Source: an uncultured Eubacteriales bacterium
GTDB taxonomy: Bacteria > Bacillota > Clostridia > Saccharofermentanales > Saccharofermentanaceae
NCBI GenBank assembly: GCA_900314745.1
Contig: OMWK01000003.1
Location: 124,001 to 188,000, forward strand
DNA length: 64,000 bases
Reading direction: 5' to 3'
How positions within the stretch are numbered: position 1 is the first letter of the stretch; each line of letters starts with the position of its first letter. A model generated the notes under the pieces. It searched no databases. It saw only the letters and a program-made list of their open reading frames with translations, and had not been told where the DNA came from. Below, in pieces: positions 44,468 through 53,226 of this stretch. A program made the translations under genes and the position numbers.

Positions 44468-45316
44468 ATGAAGAACATTAGAAATTTTACAAAGGCAATG
44501 GCTATAACAGTAACGGCAGCAGTCGCAATGGCATTAACACCTGTGGCAATGTTCGCAGGATTCGGCGGTAAGGTCAACTTGTTCAGCCACAACGTATTGG
44601 CATCATCAGTTGATGACAGAACACAGCAGGATTTTGAAGATTACTACGATTACTCCAGCGCATTCATGTCAATGCATCAGTCCGAACTTCCCAACGACGT
44701 AAGGATTTGTCTCGAGACAGCACGCAACAATGCTTATACAGCTCTCAAGAACGATTCCGGAATCTTCGAGGCAATGTCCAACTTAAGAATCCAGCTCTCA
44801 GTTGCTGAGGCTATCTACGACGGACGTCAGCCCGATTCCAATTCCGCACCTCTTCCCGTTATCGGAACAGCAGGTTATAACAGAGCTAACGGAATCAACA
44901 CAAGAGCTGCAACGACAGTTGCAACCGTCTATTCGACAAACCGCAATCTCCCCGCTGACATGATCAGGACAGCCGTTCTTAACAACTTCGTTGACAGAAT
45001 GTATTCCCAGATCATCGGCAGACCCTGTGACATCCAGGGAAGAGATACGTGGGTCAATGGACTTACCGACGGCTCCACAAAGCCCGCAGACGTAGTAAGA
45101 GGACTTATTAACACAACAGAGTTCGCTAACAGAAACATGAACAACGCACAGTTCGTAACAATGCTCTACAACACGATCCTCGACAGAGATCCCGATACAG
45201 CAGGACTTAACAACTGGGTCAACGCTCTTAATAACGGCACATCAAGAGACACAGTAGTCAACGCATTCTTAGGAACAGCCGACTTCACAAACCTCTGTGC
45301 AACATACGGACTTTGA
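44468..45316 (+). CDS. Secreted DUF4214 domain protein
   Basis: A 282-residue exported protein. A signal peptide (about 1-30, ending near VAMFAGFGG) is followed by a helical middle (about 45-130), a Thr-rich linker, and two DUF4214-type helical repeats of about 50 residues (FVDRMYSQIIGRPCD... and FVTMLYNTILDRDPD...), with the WVNGL/WVNAL tryptophans conserved. DUF4214 repeats occur in surface proteins of Lachnospiraceae-like bacteria and in bacterial adhesins; precise function is unknown. AAGGAGG is 8 nt before the ATG at 44468. Confidence 0.88.
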   Translation: MKNIRNFTKAMAITVTAAVAMALTPVAMFAGFGGKVNLFSHNVLASSVDDRTQQDFEDYYDYSSAFMSMHQSELPNDVRICLETARNNAYTALKNDSGIFEAMSNLRIQLSVAEAIYDGRQPDSNSAPLPVIGTAGYNRANGINTRAATTVATVYSTNRNLPADMIRTAVLNNFVDRMYSQIIGRPCDIQGRDTWVNGLTDGSTKPADVVRGLINTTEFANRNMNNAQFVTMLYNTILDRDPDTAGLNNWVNALNNGTSRDTVVNAFLGTADFTNLCATYGL

Positions 45317-45355
45317 TAAAAAAGACATTCAACCTTCATTACATACTTCTCTAAC

Positions 45356-45392
45356 TGAAGAGGCGCCCCGAACTTGCGCGGGACGCCCTTCA
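45356..45392. terminator. hairpin between converging DUF4214 and amt genes
   Basis: TGAAG-A-GGCG-C-CCCG pairs with CGGG-A-CGCC-CTTCA (45356-45370 with 45379-45392), a long stem with one mismatch and a bulge. No strong U-run on either side, but the position between converging genes fits a two-way terminator. Confidence 0.55.
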
Positions 45393-45417
45393 TGGTGGAT
45401 TTTGGAAAAATGTCTGA

Positions 45418-47202
45418 TCACTTGCTGTCCTGCAAAGCCGCGAATCCGACTTCACCGGTTCTGATCTTGACGACATTCTCTACGTTGTAGACGAATATCT
45501 TGCCGTCACCGATATGTCCTGTGTAAAGAGCAGCCTTGGCTGTCTCGATTACCTTTTCGACGGGTACCGCGGAGACGACGATGTCGACACGGATCTTAGG
45601 CAGCAGCGATGCCTCTACGGGTACGCCTCTGTAATACTCCTGACGGCCCTTCTGTGTTCCGCATCCGAGTACGTGCGCAACAGTCATTCCGGTTATGCCG
45701 ATACCCATGAGGGATTTCTTGAGCGAGTCGAGTTTTGCTTCCTTACAGATGATCTCAACCTTGGTGTATCTTCTTCCGTCAGGCGTAGGAAGCGGGCTGA
45801 CTGTTGTAACGTTTGTAACCTCAAAAGCTTCAGCTACAGGAACCTCGCCGCCTTCAGAAAGATTTACATTGGAAGGAACCATAACGTCCGCCATCTCAAC
45901 GATAGCCTGAGGTCTCATGGAGAAGCCTGCATAAGCTGCAGGGAGACCGTGCTCTGTAGGATCGAGGCCTTCGATCTCTTCCTCACGTGATACTCGTAAT
46001 CCGTGTACCTTCTTGATGACTGCAAATGTGATAGTCATGAGAACTGAAGTCCATGCAACGATAGCCGTGATACCTAATGCCTGTACGCCGAATACCTTCA
46101 TGCCGTCGGAGAATGATGTACCGTGGATAAGGGCATAGATGGGGCCGTCAACTCCGAGTGAAGATGTGTTTGTGGCAAAGAGGCCTGCGCAGAGAGTACC
46201 GATGATACCGTTTGCAAGGTGAACGCCGCAGGCACCGACAGGGTCGTCGATGTGAAGCTTCAGGTCGAGGAACTCAACTACGAGAACTACGACGATACCG
46301 GAGATAATACCTTCAGCGAAAGCACCGAGTGCATCGATGCAGTGGCAGCCTGCCGTTACGTTTACAAGACCTGCAAGGGAAGCGTTGATACACATAGATA
46401 CATCAGGCTTGCCGTTCTTGAGCCATGTAAAGATCATGCATGTTACAGTAGCTACTGCAGGTGCGATTGTTGTTGTAAGGAAGATGGCAGCGAGCTGTGA
46501 ACCGGAAGTTGCAGCCGCACCGTTGAATCCGTACCAGCCGAACCAGAGGATAAAGCATCCTAATGCACCGATCGGGATGTTATGACCTTGAATGGCGTTG
46601 ACTTTGATGACCTTACCGGAATCATCGCGGATATACTTACCGATACGGGGACCTACCATGATCGCACCGATGAGGGCGGCAACACCGCCGACTGTATGGA
46701 TGCATGCGGAACCTGCAAAATCGATGAAGCCCAGGTTAGCGAGCCATCCTGAAGGGTTCCATGTCCAGCCTGCCTCGATAGGATATACGATCAGGGACAG
46801 AATAGCTGAGTAGATGCAGTAAGAGCTGAACTTTGTTCTCTCAGCCATGGCACCGGATACGATGGTGGCAGCTGTTGCACAGAATACGAGGTTGAATACG
46901 AAGCTTGAAGCATTCGTCTCCATGAATCCGGAGAAATCCGTGAACATGTTGAGGTTAGGAATTCCGACGAATCCTGCGATCATGTCCTCTCCCATCATGA
47001 GGCCGAAGCCTAAGAACATGAAGCAGACTGTACCGATACAGAAATCCATCAGGTTCTTCATCAGGATATTACCTGCGTTCTTGGCACGGCAGAAGCCCGC
47101 TTCGAGCATGGCAAATCCGGCCTGCATGAAGAATACCAGCGCGGCTCCGATCAGGAACCAGATGCCGAATACTTCGTTTGTTACGATCTCGGTGACATTC
47201 AT
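45418..47202 (-). CDS. amt: Ammonium transporter fused to a PII signalling domain
   Basis: Residues 1-410 are an Amt/MEP/Rh ammonium channel with eleven helices (AGFAMLEAGFCRAKNAGNIL, the IDFAGSACIHTVGG pore motif, and the two central histidines). A linker (about 415-480) joins it to a GlnB/PII domain (about 485-590) with YTKVEIICKEAKLDSLKKSL, T-loop GCGTQKGRQEYYRG, and LLPKIRVDIVV. The T-loop keeps the tyrosine and the Lys/Gly patterns. In most bacteria the channel and GlnK are separate; here the inhibitor is tethered. It follows glnN on the same strand. AAGGAGAG precedes the ATG. Confidence 0.93.
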   Translation of the reverse strand: MNVTEIVTNEVFGIWFLIGAALVFFMQAGFAMLEAGFCRAKNAGNILMKNLMDFCIGTVCFMFLGFGLMMGEDMIAGFVGIPNLNMFTDFSGFMETNASSFVFNLVFCATAATIVSGAMAERTKFSSYCIYSAILSLIVYPIEAGWTWNPSGWLANLGFIDFAGSACIHTVGGVAALIGAIMVGPRIGKYIRDDSGKVIKVNAIQGHNIPIGALGCFILWFGWYGFNGAAATSGSQLAAIFLTTTIAPAVATVTCMIFTWLKNGKPDVSMCINASLAGLVNVTAGCHCIDALGAFAEGIISGIVVVLVVEFLDLKLHIDDPVGACGVHLANGIIGTLCAGLFATNTSSLGVDGPIYALIHGTSFSDGMKVFGVQALGITAIVAWTSVLMTITFAVIKKVHGLRVSREEEIEGLDPTEHGLPAAYAGFSMRPQAIVEMADVMVPSNVNLSEGGEVPVAEAFEVTNVTTVSPLPTPDGRRYTKVEIICKEAKLDSLKKSLMGIGITGMTVAHVLGCGTQKGRQEYYRGVPVEASLLPKIRVDIVVSAVPVEKVIETAKAALYTGHIGDGKIFVYNVENVVKIRTGEVGFAALQDSK

Positions 47203-47243
47203 TTGTTATCACTCTCCTTATCTTTTACTTACTTCAATTGTTT

Positions 47244-47283
47244 AAACAAAAGGCAGCCCGACCATGGGAGGTTCGGGCTGCCT
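47244..47283 (-). terminator. Rho-independent terminator between glnN and amt
   Basis: Perfect 11-bp stem AGGCAGCCCGA (47251-47261) with TCGGGCTGCCT (47273-47283), 11-nt loop, followed on the minus strand by TTTTGT. A smaller hairpin (ACCGATA/TATCGGT, 47288-47311) lies just before it. It may end glnN or modulate amt. Confidence 0.8.
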
Positions 47284-47310
47284 TAGACCGATATATAGGG
47301 GACTATCGGT

Positions 47311-49374
47311 TTATCTTACTGCGAACAGAAGATCACCATATGTCGGGAACGGCCAGTACTCGGCTGCCGTCTCCGTCTCGAGCTTGTCACATGAAGCTCT
47401 AAGATCTGTCATATCCTTTAAGATCTCATCCTTGAAGAAGTCTGCCTTCTCAACAAGATCTTCAATATCATCAGACTTCTCAACTGCACTCTTCAAAGAC
47501 TTGTAAGCGCCGTATGCCTGTGTGAGATCGTCAGTAATCTCGGCAAGCGTCTCTGTCTCGAAGATGTTGCCTGTGCCGGCTGCAAGCTCGGAAGAATAAG
47601 CGCTTACTGCAGGGAGGATATCCTGTTTTGCCATCTCGAGCATTGTCTTGGCTTCGATGTCGATGAGCTTTGTGTACTTCTCAAGGAATACTTCGTGTCT
47701 GGACTGCATCTCGATCTCGGAGTAAACCTTGTGTGATGTGAAGAGCGTAACGTTCTTATCATCCATGTAGTGCTTAACTGCATCAGGCAGTGTACGCAGG
47801 TTGGAAAGTCCTCTCTTCTCTGCCTCTTCGATCCATGCATCGTCGTAACCATTGCCGTTGAAGATGATCCTCTGGTGAGCTGTGATCTCTTCCTTGATAA
47901 GATCGTGAAGTGCCTGTGTGAAGTCCGATGCGCCCTCGAGCTTATCTGCGAACTGCTTCAGGGACTCAGCTACTGCTGTATTGAGGACTGTGTTAGGAAG
48001 AGCAACTGATGCTGCGGAACCCAACATTCTGAACTCGAACTTGTTGCCCGTGAATGCGAACGGTGATGTTCTGTTACGGTCCGTTGTATCCTTGGGGAAC
48101 TTGGGAAGTACGTGTACGCCCACCTTGAGAAGTTCCTTCTCCTTAGCTCCGTAAGGCTCGTCCTTTACGATAGCTTCGAGGATCTCTGTGAGCTCGGAAC
48201 CCAGGAAGATCGAGATAACTGCCGGAGGTGCTTCGTTAGCACCGAGTCTGTGGTCGTTACCTGCAGAAGCTACCGAGATTCTGAGAAGATCCTGATAATC
48301 ATCTACTGCCTTGATTACTGCCGTTAACATGAGCAGGAACTGAGCGTTCTCATAAGGTGTCTCGCCGGGCTCAAGGAGGTTAGCGCCTGTATCTGTGCTC
48401 ATGGACCAGTTGTTGTGCTTACCGGAACCGTTAACTCCTGCGAAAGGCTTTTCGTGGAGGAGGCATACGAGGCCGTGCTTCTGAGCTACCTTCTTCATGA
48501 TCTCCATCGTAAGCTGGTTGTGATCGGTAGCTATATTAGTTGTAGTAAAGATAGGTGCGAGCTCGTGCTGTGAAGGTGCAACTTCGTTGTGCTCTGTTGT
48601 AGCGAGTATACCGAGCTTCCACAACTCATCGTTCAGGTCCTTCATGAAAGCCTGTACTCTGGGCTTGATGGCACCGAAGTAGTGATCCTCCATCTGCTGT
48701 CCCTTAGGAGGAACCGCACCGAAAAGCGTTCTTCCCGTATATATAAGGTCTCTTCTTGCATTGTAGCCCTTCTCGTCGATGAGGAAGTACTCCTGCTCGG
48801 GACCTACTGTTGTCTTAACACTTGAAACATCCTCATTACCGAAAAGCTTCAGAACTCTCATTGCCTGCTTGTTCAAAGCTTCCATTGATCTTAGAAGAGG
48901 AATCTTCTTATCGAGAGCCTCACCGCCGTATGAGCAGAATGCTGTCGGGATGCAGAGGACGCCTTCCTTTATGAATGCGTAGGATGTGGGATCCCATGCT
49001 GTATATCCTCTTGCCTCGAATGTTGCACGAAGTCCGCCGGACGGGAAGGAAGAAGCATCAGGCTCGCCCTGTGTAAGTTCCTTACCGGAGAATCTCAGGA
49101 TGATGTTGCCGTCATCTGTGGGATTAACAAAGCTGTCGTGCTTCTCTGATGTATAACCTGTCATAGGCTGGAACCAGTGAGTATAGTGTGTAGCACCCTT
49201 CTCGATTGCCCACTGCTTCATCTCGTTAGCGACTACGGAAGCAGCTTCGTCTGAAAGTCTCTTGCCGTTATCGATCGCGGCCTTGACTTCCTTGAAGGTC
49301 TCCTTGGGGAGACGAGCCTTCATGACGCTCAAGCTGAAAACGTTCTCGCCGAAGATCTCAGATGTGTCTTTCAT
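47311..49374 (-). CDS. glnN: Type III glutamine synthetase
   Basis: Makes glutamine from glutamate, ammonia and ATP as a dodecamer. At 687 residues it fits the GSIII class. Class landmarks: THWFQPMTG near the start, [32 protein letters not shown] (metal-binding glutamates), [15 protein letters not shown] and [20 protein letters not shown]. Catalytic residues look intact. An AAGGAGA site precedes the ATG. Its promoter is followed by a terminator-like hairpin in the leader. It is upstream of amt, fitting joint use under nitrogen limitation. Confidence 0.97.
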   Translation of the reverse strand: MKDTSEIFGENVFSLSVMKARLPKETFKEVKAAIDNGKRLSDEAASVVANEMKQWAIEKGATHYTHWFQPMTGYTSEKHDSFVNPTDDGNIILRFSGKELTQGEPDASSFPSGGLRATFEARGYTAWDPTSYAFIKEGVLCIPTAFCSYGGEALDKKIPLLRSMEALNKQAMRVLKLFGNEDVSSVKTTVGPEQEYFLIDEKGYNARRDLIYTGRTLFGAVPPKGQQMEDHYFGAIKPRVQAFMKDLNDELWKLGILATTEHNEVAPSQHELAPIFTTTNIATDHNQLTMEIMKKVAQKHGLVCLLHEKPFAGVNGSGKHNNWSMSTDTGANLLEPGETPYENAQFLLMLTAVIKAVDDYQDLLRISVASAGNDHRLGANEAPPAVISIFLGSELTEILEAIVKDEPYGAKEKELLKVGVHVLPKFPKDTTDRNRTSPFAFTGNKFEFRMLGSAASVALPNTVLNTAVAESLKQFADKLEGASDFTQALHDLIKEEITAHQRIIFNGNGYDDAWIEEAEKRGLSNLRTLPDAVKHYMDDKNVTLFTSHKVYSEIEMQSRHEVFLEKYTKLIDIEAKTMLEMAKQDILPAVSAYSSELAAGTGNIFETETLAEITDDLTQAYGAYKSLKSAVEKSDDIEDLVEKADFFKDEILKDMTDLRASCDKLETETAAEYWPFPTYGDLLFAVR

Positions 49375-49451
49375 TTTTCCAAATCTCCTTTGCTCTTTGT
49401 TCGCAGTTTTGAAATAATCGATCGTTCAACTTGCATTTGGCCTTGATGCAA

Positions 49452-49487
49452 AAGAAAAAGGCGCCGGGGGATTAAACCCTCGGCGCC
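49452..49487 (-). promoter_or_regulatory. leader terminator (attenuator) of glnN
   Basis: An 11-bp GC-rich stem (49460-49470 with 49477-49487, one G-U) with loop of 6 nt, then TTTTTCTTTT on the minus strand. It lies inside the glnN 5' leader, 78 nt before the ATG, and no other minus-strand gene is upstream of it. A second hairpin (TTGCAT/ATGCAA, 49431-49451) follows. Confidence 0.75.
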
Positions 49488-49516
49488 GTTGCCTGTATCA
49501 ATCATTTACGCCTTGA

Positions 49517-49545
49517 ATCCTACTCCTGCGATTTGATGATGTCAA
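49517..49545 (-). promoter_or_regulatory. glnN promoter
   Basis: Minus strand TTGACA (49540-49545), 17 bp, TAGGAT (49517-49522). Leader length about 135 nt. It stands back to back with the promoter at 49570-49599, the two -35 boxes 24 bp apart. Confidence 0.7.
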
Positions 49546-49569
49546 GAGGAAATTTGCAAGTTTTTGTCG

Positions 49570-49599
49570 TTGACAATTCAAAATGCTGTGTGCTAACTT
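49570..49599 (+). promoter_or_regulatory. promoter of the GS-like/ANTAR/pyrG operon
   Basis: TTGACA (49570-49575), 18 bp, TAACTT (49594-49599) with TGC extension. The expected transcript starts near 49606. Confidence 0.6.
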
Positions 49600-49614
49600 A
49601 TTAGAAGAACAAAG

Positions 49615-49666
49615 GCGTTCATTCGGGTACAATCTGATATTTACCCGAATGGGCGCTTTTACTTTT
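49615..49666 (+). promoter_or_regulatory. leader hairpin/terminator of the GS-like gene
   Basis: A 15-bp stem (49615-49629 with 49642-49656, two G-U pairs; CATTCGGGTA arm) with a 12-nt loop, then TTTTACTTTTA and the GGAGG ribosome site. It begins about 9 nt from the predicted transcript start, so it could be an attenuator or a 5'-end stabiliser. Confidence 0.7.
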
Positions 49667-49678
49667 ACGGAGGATAAG

Positions 49679-50881
49679 ATGACCTGTTCTATTGACGAAT
49701 TCATGCAGTATATCGACGAAGAAGACATTAAGTTCATACGACTTCTCTTCTGCGATATCTACGGAACACCGAAGAATATCTCTGTTATGCCCTGTGATAT
49801 AAAGAGGGCATTCGATTCAGGCATAGGGATCAATCCCATGGGCATTCCGGGCTTCGGTCACGAAGCGAGCTCTGACATATATCTGCACCCCGAGGCGGAC
49901 ACTGCGGCACTCCTTCCCTGGAGGCCGGATCAGGGCCGCGTCGTAAGGCTTTTCTGCGACATCAAGTATCAGGACGGAACGCCTTTCGCTTCGGATACGA
50001 GAAACCTTCTGAGACAGGCCGTGGAGAAGGCCGAGTCCCGCGGAGTCACTTTCACGTTCGGAACGCGCATCGAGTTCTATCTGTTTAAGACAGACGAAGA
50101 GGGAGAGCCCACGATGACGCCTTTCGACAAGGCGGGATACATGGACATCGCCCCTCTCGACAAGGGCGAGAACGTAAGGCGTGAGATCTGCCTTACCCTC
50201 GAGCGCATGGGCATCACCCCCTTTAACTCGCACCACGAGGCTGGCCCCGGCCAGAACGAGATCGACTTCGTAAGCGCCGACCCCATCAAGGCTGCAGACG
50301 ACACGCTCACATACATCTCCGTAGTTAAGACAATTGCCGCGAGGAACGGCCTGTACGCAGACTTCTCACCCAAGCCCCTGTCGGGACTTCCGGGAAACGG
50401 CTTCCACGTCAACGTAGGCGCGAGCAGGAACGGCGACAAGACCGTAATCACTTCCGCCATCGAAGGTATCCTTCAGAAGATCTACGACCTCACCATATTC
50501 ATGAACAGGTGCGAGGCTTCCTACCAGAGAATCGGTAAGGGCGACGCACCGAGATTCATTACATGGTCCGTAGGAAACTACGGACAGCTTCTGAGAGTTC
50601 CCCAGAGCGCGGGACACCACTACGCTCAGTTAAGATCCCCGGATGCTTTCTCGAACCCGTACCTGATATTCGCGCTTCTCATCGAAGCAGGTCTTTACGG
50701 AATCGAGAACAATCTGGAGTTAAGATCTCCCGTTAACCTGGATCTGCGTGAAGCCGCTGCCAGGCCGGGAGAATACGAGATGCTCCCAAGAACAATAGAC
50801 GAAGCGAAGGAAGCTGCGAAGAACAGTGAATTCATCCGTGACATCCTGCCGGGTTCAATCATCTCGGCTTACTGCGACTGA
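49679..50881 (+). CDS. Glutamine synthetase-like ligase (GSI fold, divergent)
   Basis: A 400-residue member of the GSI superfamily. Conserved: IEFYLF, HHEAGPGQNEID (metal glutamates), GNGFHVNV (ATP-side histidine) and LRSPDAFSNPYLIF. Changed: the flap that normally reads GxEAP reads GKGDAP (Glu to Asp), the NRSA arginine motif reads NYGQL, and the adenylylation tyrosine block is absent. It may be a weak or regulatory GS, or a ligase for another amine. The ATG at 49679 has GGAGG 7 nt upstream. It is tightly linked to an ANTAR regulator, a pairing common in Clostridia. Confidence 0.8.
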   Translation: MTCSIDEFMQYIDEEDIKFIRLLFCDIYGTPKNISVMPCDIKRAFDSGIGINPMGIPGFGHEASSDIYLHPEADTAALLPWRPDQGRVVRLFCDIKYQDGTPFASDTRNLLRQAVEKAESRGVTFTFGTRIEFYLFKTDEEGEPTMTPFDKAGYMDIAPLDKGENVRREICLTLERMGITPFNSHHEAGPGQNEIDFVSADPIKAADDTLTYISVVKTIAARNGLYADFSPKPLSGLPGNGFHVNVGASRNGDKTVITSAIEGILQKIYDLTIFMNRCEASYQRIGKGDAPRFITWSVGNYGQLLRVPQSAGHHYAQLRSPDAFSNPYLIFALLIEAGLYGIENNLELRSPVNLDLREAAARPGEYEMLPRTIDEAKEAAKNSEFIRDILPGSIISAYCD

Positions 50882-50882
50882 T

Positions 50883-51470
50883 ATGCAAAAAGAGAGTTCA
50901 TATTCCGTACTGCTGATATCGGCAAGCGAGAAGATGAATGCATCGCTAACCTCATTCATGGCCCGCGAGGACTATGGTCCTATTGTCACGACCGAATCCG
51001 TCTCGCAGGCGAGGCGCATCATGTCCCAGAGGGAGTTCGACATCGTTATAATCAACACTCCCCTTAAGGACGAGCTCGGGATCAACTTTGCCGTCGAGAT
51101 TACCGAAGGATCTTCCTGCGGTGTAATGCTGATGGTCAAAAGCGAGATGTTCGACGAGATCAACTACAAGGTCCAGGACTGCGGAGTGTTCACGATCCCG
51201 AAGCCCGTTAACACGAGCATGATGAGCTACGCCCTTAAGATGCTGAGTTCCACCAGGGAGAGACTTCTTCGCATGGAGCAGAAGCAGAAATCATTCGAGG
51301 AGAAGCTTAAGGAGATCAAGATCGTCAACAGGGCGAAGATCCTTCTTGTCGAGAATCTTCACTTCACTGAAGAAGAAGCACACAAGTTCATCGAGAGAAG
51401 AGCGATGGACGAGAGAAGGAACAAGGTCCTCATCGCCTCGAAGATCATAGAAGAGTATAAAAATCCATAA
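50883..51470 (+). CDS. ANTAR-domain antiterminator with pseudo-receiver
   Basis: 195 residues: a receiver-like domain (1-120), a coiled helix (125-145) and a C-terminal ANTAR three-helix bundle (about 140-190; KIVNRAKILLVENLHFTEEE, then KFIERRAMDERR). ANTAR proteins bind paired RNA hairpins and prevent transcription termination. The receiver strand reads FDIVIINTPL, with Asn where the phosphorylated Asp should be, so control must be by other means. The ATG is 1 bp after the GS-like stop and has no ribosome site, implying coupled translation. Confidence 0.88.
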   Translation: MQKESSYSVLLISASEKMNASLTSFMAREDYGPIVTTESVSQARRIMSQREFDIVIINTPLKDELGINFAVEITEGSSCGVMLMVKSEMFDEINYKVQDCGVFTIPKPVNTSMMSYALKMLSSTRERLLRMEQKQKSFEEKLKEIKIVNRAKILLVENLHFTEEEAHKFIERRAMDERRNKVLIASKIIEEYKNP

Positions 51471-51481
51471 CGGAGGCATAT

Positions 51482-53077
51482 ATGACTAAATACATTTTCG
51501 TAACGGGAGGCGTCGTGTCAGGTCTTGGCAAAGGCATCACCGCCGCCTCTCTCGGAAGACTTCTTAAGATGCGCGGATTTAAGGTCGCCGCGCAAAAACT
51601 CGACCCCTACATCAACGTCGACCCGGGAACCATGAGTCCCTACCAGCACGGTGAGGTCTACGTAACGGAAGACGGCGCCGAGACCGACCTCGACCTCGGA
51701 CACTACGAGAGATTCATCGACGAGGATCTGAACCGATTCTCCAACATAACGACGGGTAAGGTGTACTCGAATGTCATCAACAAGGAGCGTAAGGGTGAAT
51801 ATCTCGGAAAGACAGTTCAGATAATCCCGCATATAACGGATGAGATCAAGTCATTCATCTATAACGTCGGTAAGACATCTGATGCGGATATCGTAATAAC
51901 CGAAGTCGGAGGAACCATAGGCGATATCGAATCACAGCCCTTCATCGAAGCGATAAGACAGGTCGGAAATGAAGTCGGACCTCAGGATTCACTGTATGTT
52001 CATGTAACTTTGCTTCCGTATCTTAAGGCATCCGGTGAGCATAAGAGCAAGCCTACGCAGCACTCGGTCAAGGAGCTTCAGGGAATGGGAATCTCCCCTG
52101 ATATCATCGTTCTTAGAACCGACGAACCGATTGAAGATAAGTCGATAATCAGCAAGATCGCGAACTTCTGCAATGTTAAGGAAGACTGCGTAATCGAGAA
52201 CCAGACTCTGCCTATCCTTTATGAAGCTCCGCTCATGCTCGAGAAGGCGGGATTATCCAATGCAGTCCTCCGTAAACTCGGCATATTCTGCGGTCACCCT
52301 GACCTCGGCGAATGGAAGAAGGTCATCGAGAATATAAGGAGTCGTGAAGGCCACGTTAAGATCGGCCTTATAGGTAAATACACACAGCTTCACGATGCAT
52401 ATCTGTCAGTCGCGGAAGCTCTCCGCCACGCAGGATATGAGCAGCGTGTTTATGTGGACATAGACTGGATAGATTCCGAGACTATTAATGCTTCAAATGT
52501 GAAGGACATATTGGGAAAGTTTGACGGAGTGATCGTACCCGGAGGATTCGGCAACAGAGGAATCGAGGGAATGATCGAGACTGCGAAGTACTGCAGGGAG
52601 AATAACGTTCCGTATCTTGGAATCTGCCTTGGAATGCAGATAACAGTCATCGAGGCGGCTCGCAATCTTCTCGGATATAAGGATGCGAATTCCGGAGAGT
52701 TCGATCCCGAATGTGCACATAAGGTAATCGACTTCATGCCGGGTCAGAACGACGAGATTGAGAAGGGCGGAACCTTACGACTCGGCAGTTACCCCTGTTC
52801 AATCATCGAGGGAACCAAGCTTCAGGAGTTATATGACGCTTCGAAGATCCGCGAGAGACACAGACACCGCTATGAATACAACAACGACTACAGGGATGAA
52901 CTTCAGAAGGCCGGTCTTAAGATCTCAGGTCTCTCCCCCGACGGAAGACTGGTTGAAACAGTTGAATTCGAAGATAACGATTTCTATATAGGCGTACAGT
53001 ATCATCCGGAGTTCAAATCAAGGCCCAATAAGCCTCATCCGCTGTTTCTGGGATTGATAAAAGCGTCTATGCAATGA
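51482..53077 (+). CDS. pyrG: CTP synthase
   Basis: Converts UTP to CTP using glutamine and ATP. The N-terminal amidoligase domain starts KYIFVTGGVVSGLGKGITAAS and has the DPYINVDPGTMSPYQHGEV loop. The glutaminase domain has GICLGMQ (catalytic Cys) and a closing YHPEFKS. The 531 residues are typical. GGAGG lies before the ATG, 11 bp after the ANTAR gene, so glutamine-dependent CTP synthesis is cotranscribed with the nitrogen regulator. Confidence 0.98.
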   Translation: MTKYIFVTGGVVSGLGKGITAASLGRLLKMRGFKVAAQKLDPYINVDPGTMSPYQHGEVYVTEDGAETDLDLGHYERFIDEDLNRFSNITTGKVYSNVINKERKGEYLGKTVQIIPHITDEIKSFIYNVGKTSDADIVITEVGGTIGDIESQPFIEAIRQVGNEVGPQDSLYVHVTLLPYLKASGEHKSKPTQHSVKELQGMGISPDIIVLRTDEPIEDKSIISKIANFCNVKEDCVIENQTLPILYEAPLMLEKAGLSNAVLRKLGIFCGHPDLGEWKKVIENIRSREGHVKIGLIGKYTQLHDAYLSVAEALRHAGYEQRVYVDIDWIDSETINASNVKDILGKFDGVIVPGGFGNRGIEGMIETAKYCRENNVPYLGICLGMQITVIEAARNLLGYKDANSGEFDPECAHKVIDFMPGQNDEIEKGGTLRLGSYPCSIIEGTKLQELYDASKIRERHRHRYEYNNDYRDELQKAGLKISGLSPDGRLVETVEFEDNDFYIGVQYHPEFKSRPNKPHPLFLGLIKASMQ

Positions 53078-53086
53078 TCAGCTGCT

Positions 53087-53148
53087 CATTTGTCTCACTG
53101 ATTGTCTCACTTTTTGCAAAAAGTGAGACAAATGGTTAGACAATGAAC
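53087..53148. repeat. TTGTCTCAC palindrome cluster
   Basis: Contains a perfect 30-bp palindrome (53102-53131) with arms TTGTCTCACTTTTTG. A further direct copy, CATTTGTCTCAC (53087-53098), pairs with GTGAGACAAATG (53123-53134), and GTTAGACAAT further right matches ATTGTCTCAC with one change. Several alternative stems are possible. No U-run makes it a plain terminator. Confidence 0.8.
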
Positions 53149-53167
53149 AAATATCCACCAAAGAACA

Positions 53168-53195
53168 CCGCCCCGGGAGCAAGCTTCCGGGGCGG
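53168..53195. terminator. hairpin between converging pyrG and gltD
   Basis: Stem CCGCCCCGG (53168-53176) with CCGGGGCGG (53187-53195) plus an inner AGC/GCT. On the minus strand it is followed by TGTTCTTT, so it probably ends gltBD; a two-way role is possible. Confidence 0.7.
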
Positions 53196-53226
53196 CATTC
53201 CGTCAAATAAACAGATCAGGAAAATG

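Noticed and set aside
49371..49505. 44-codon frame in the glnN leader ending over the glnN ATG
   Set aside because: It could in theory couple translation to the attenuator, but it has no proper ribosome site and crosses the terminator by chance as easily as by design.
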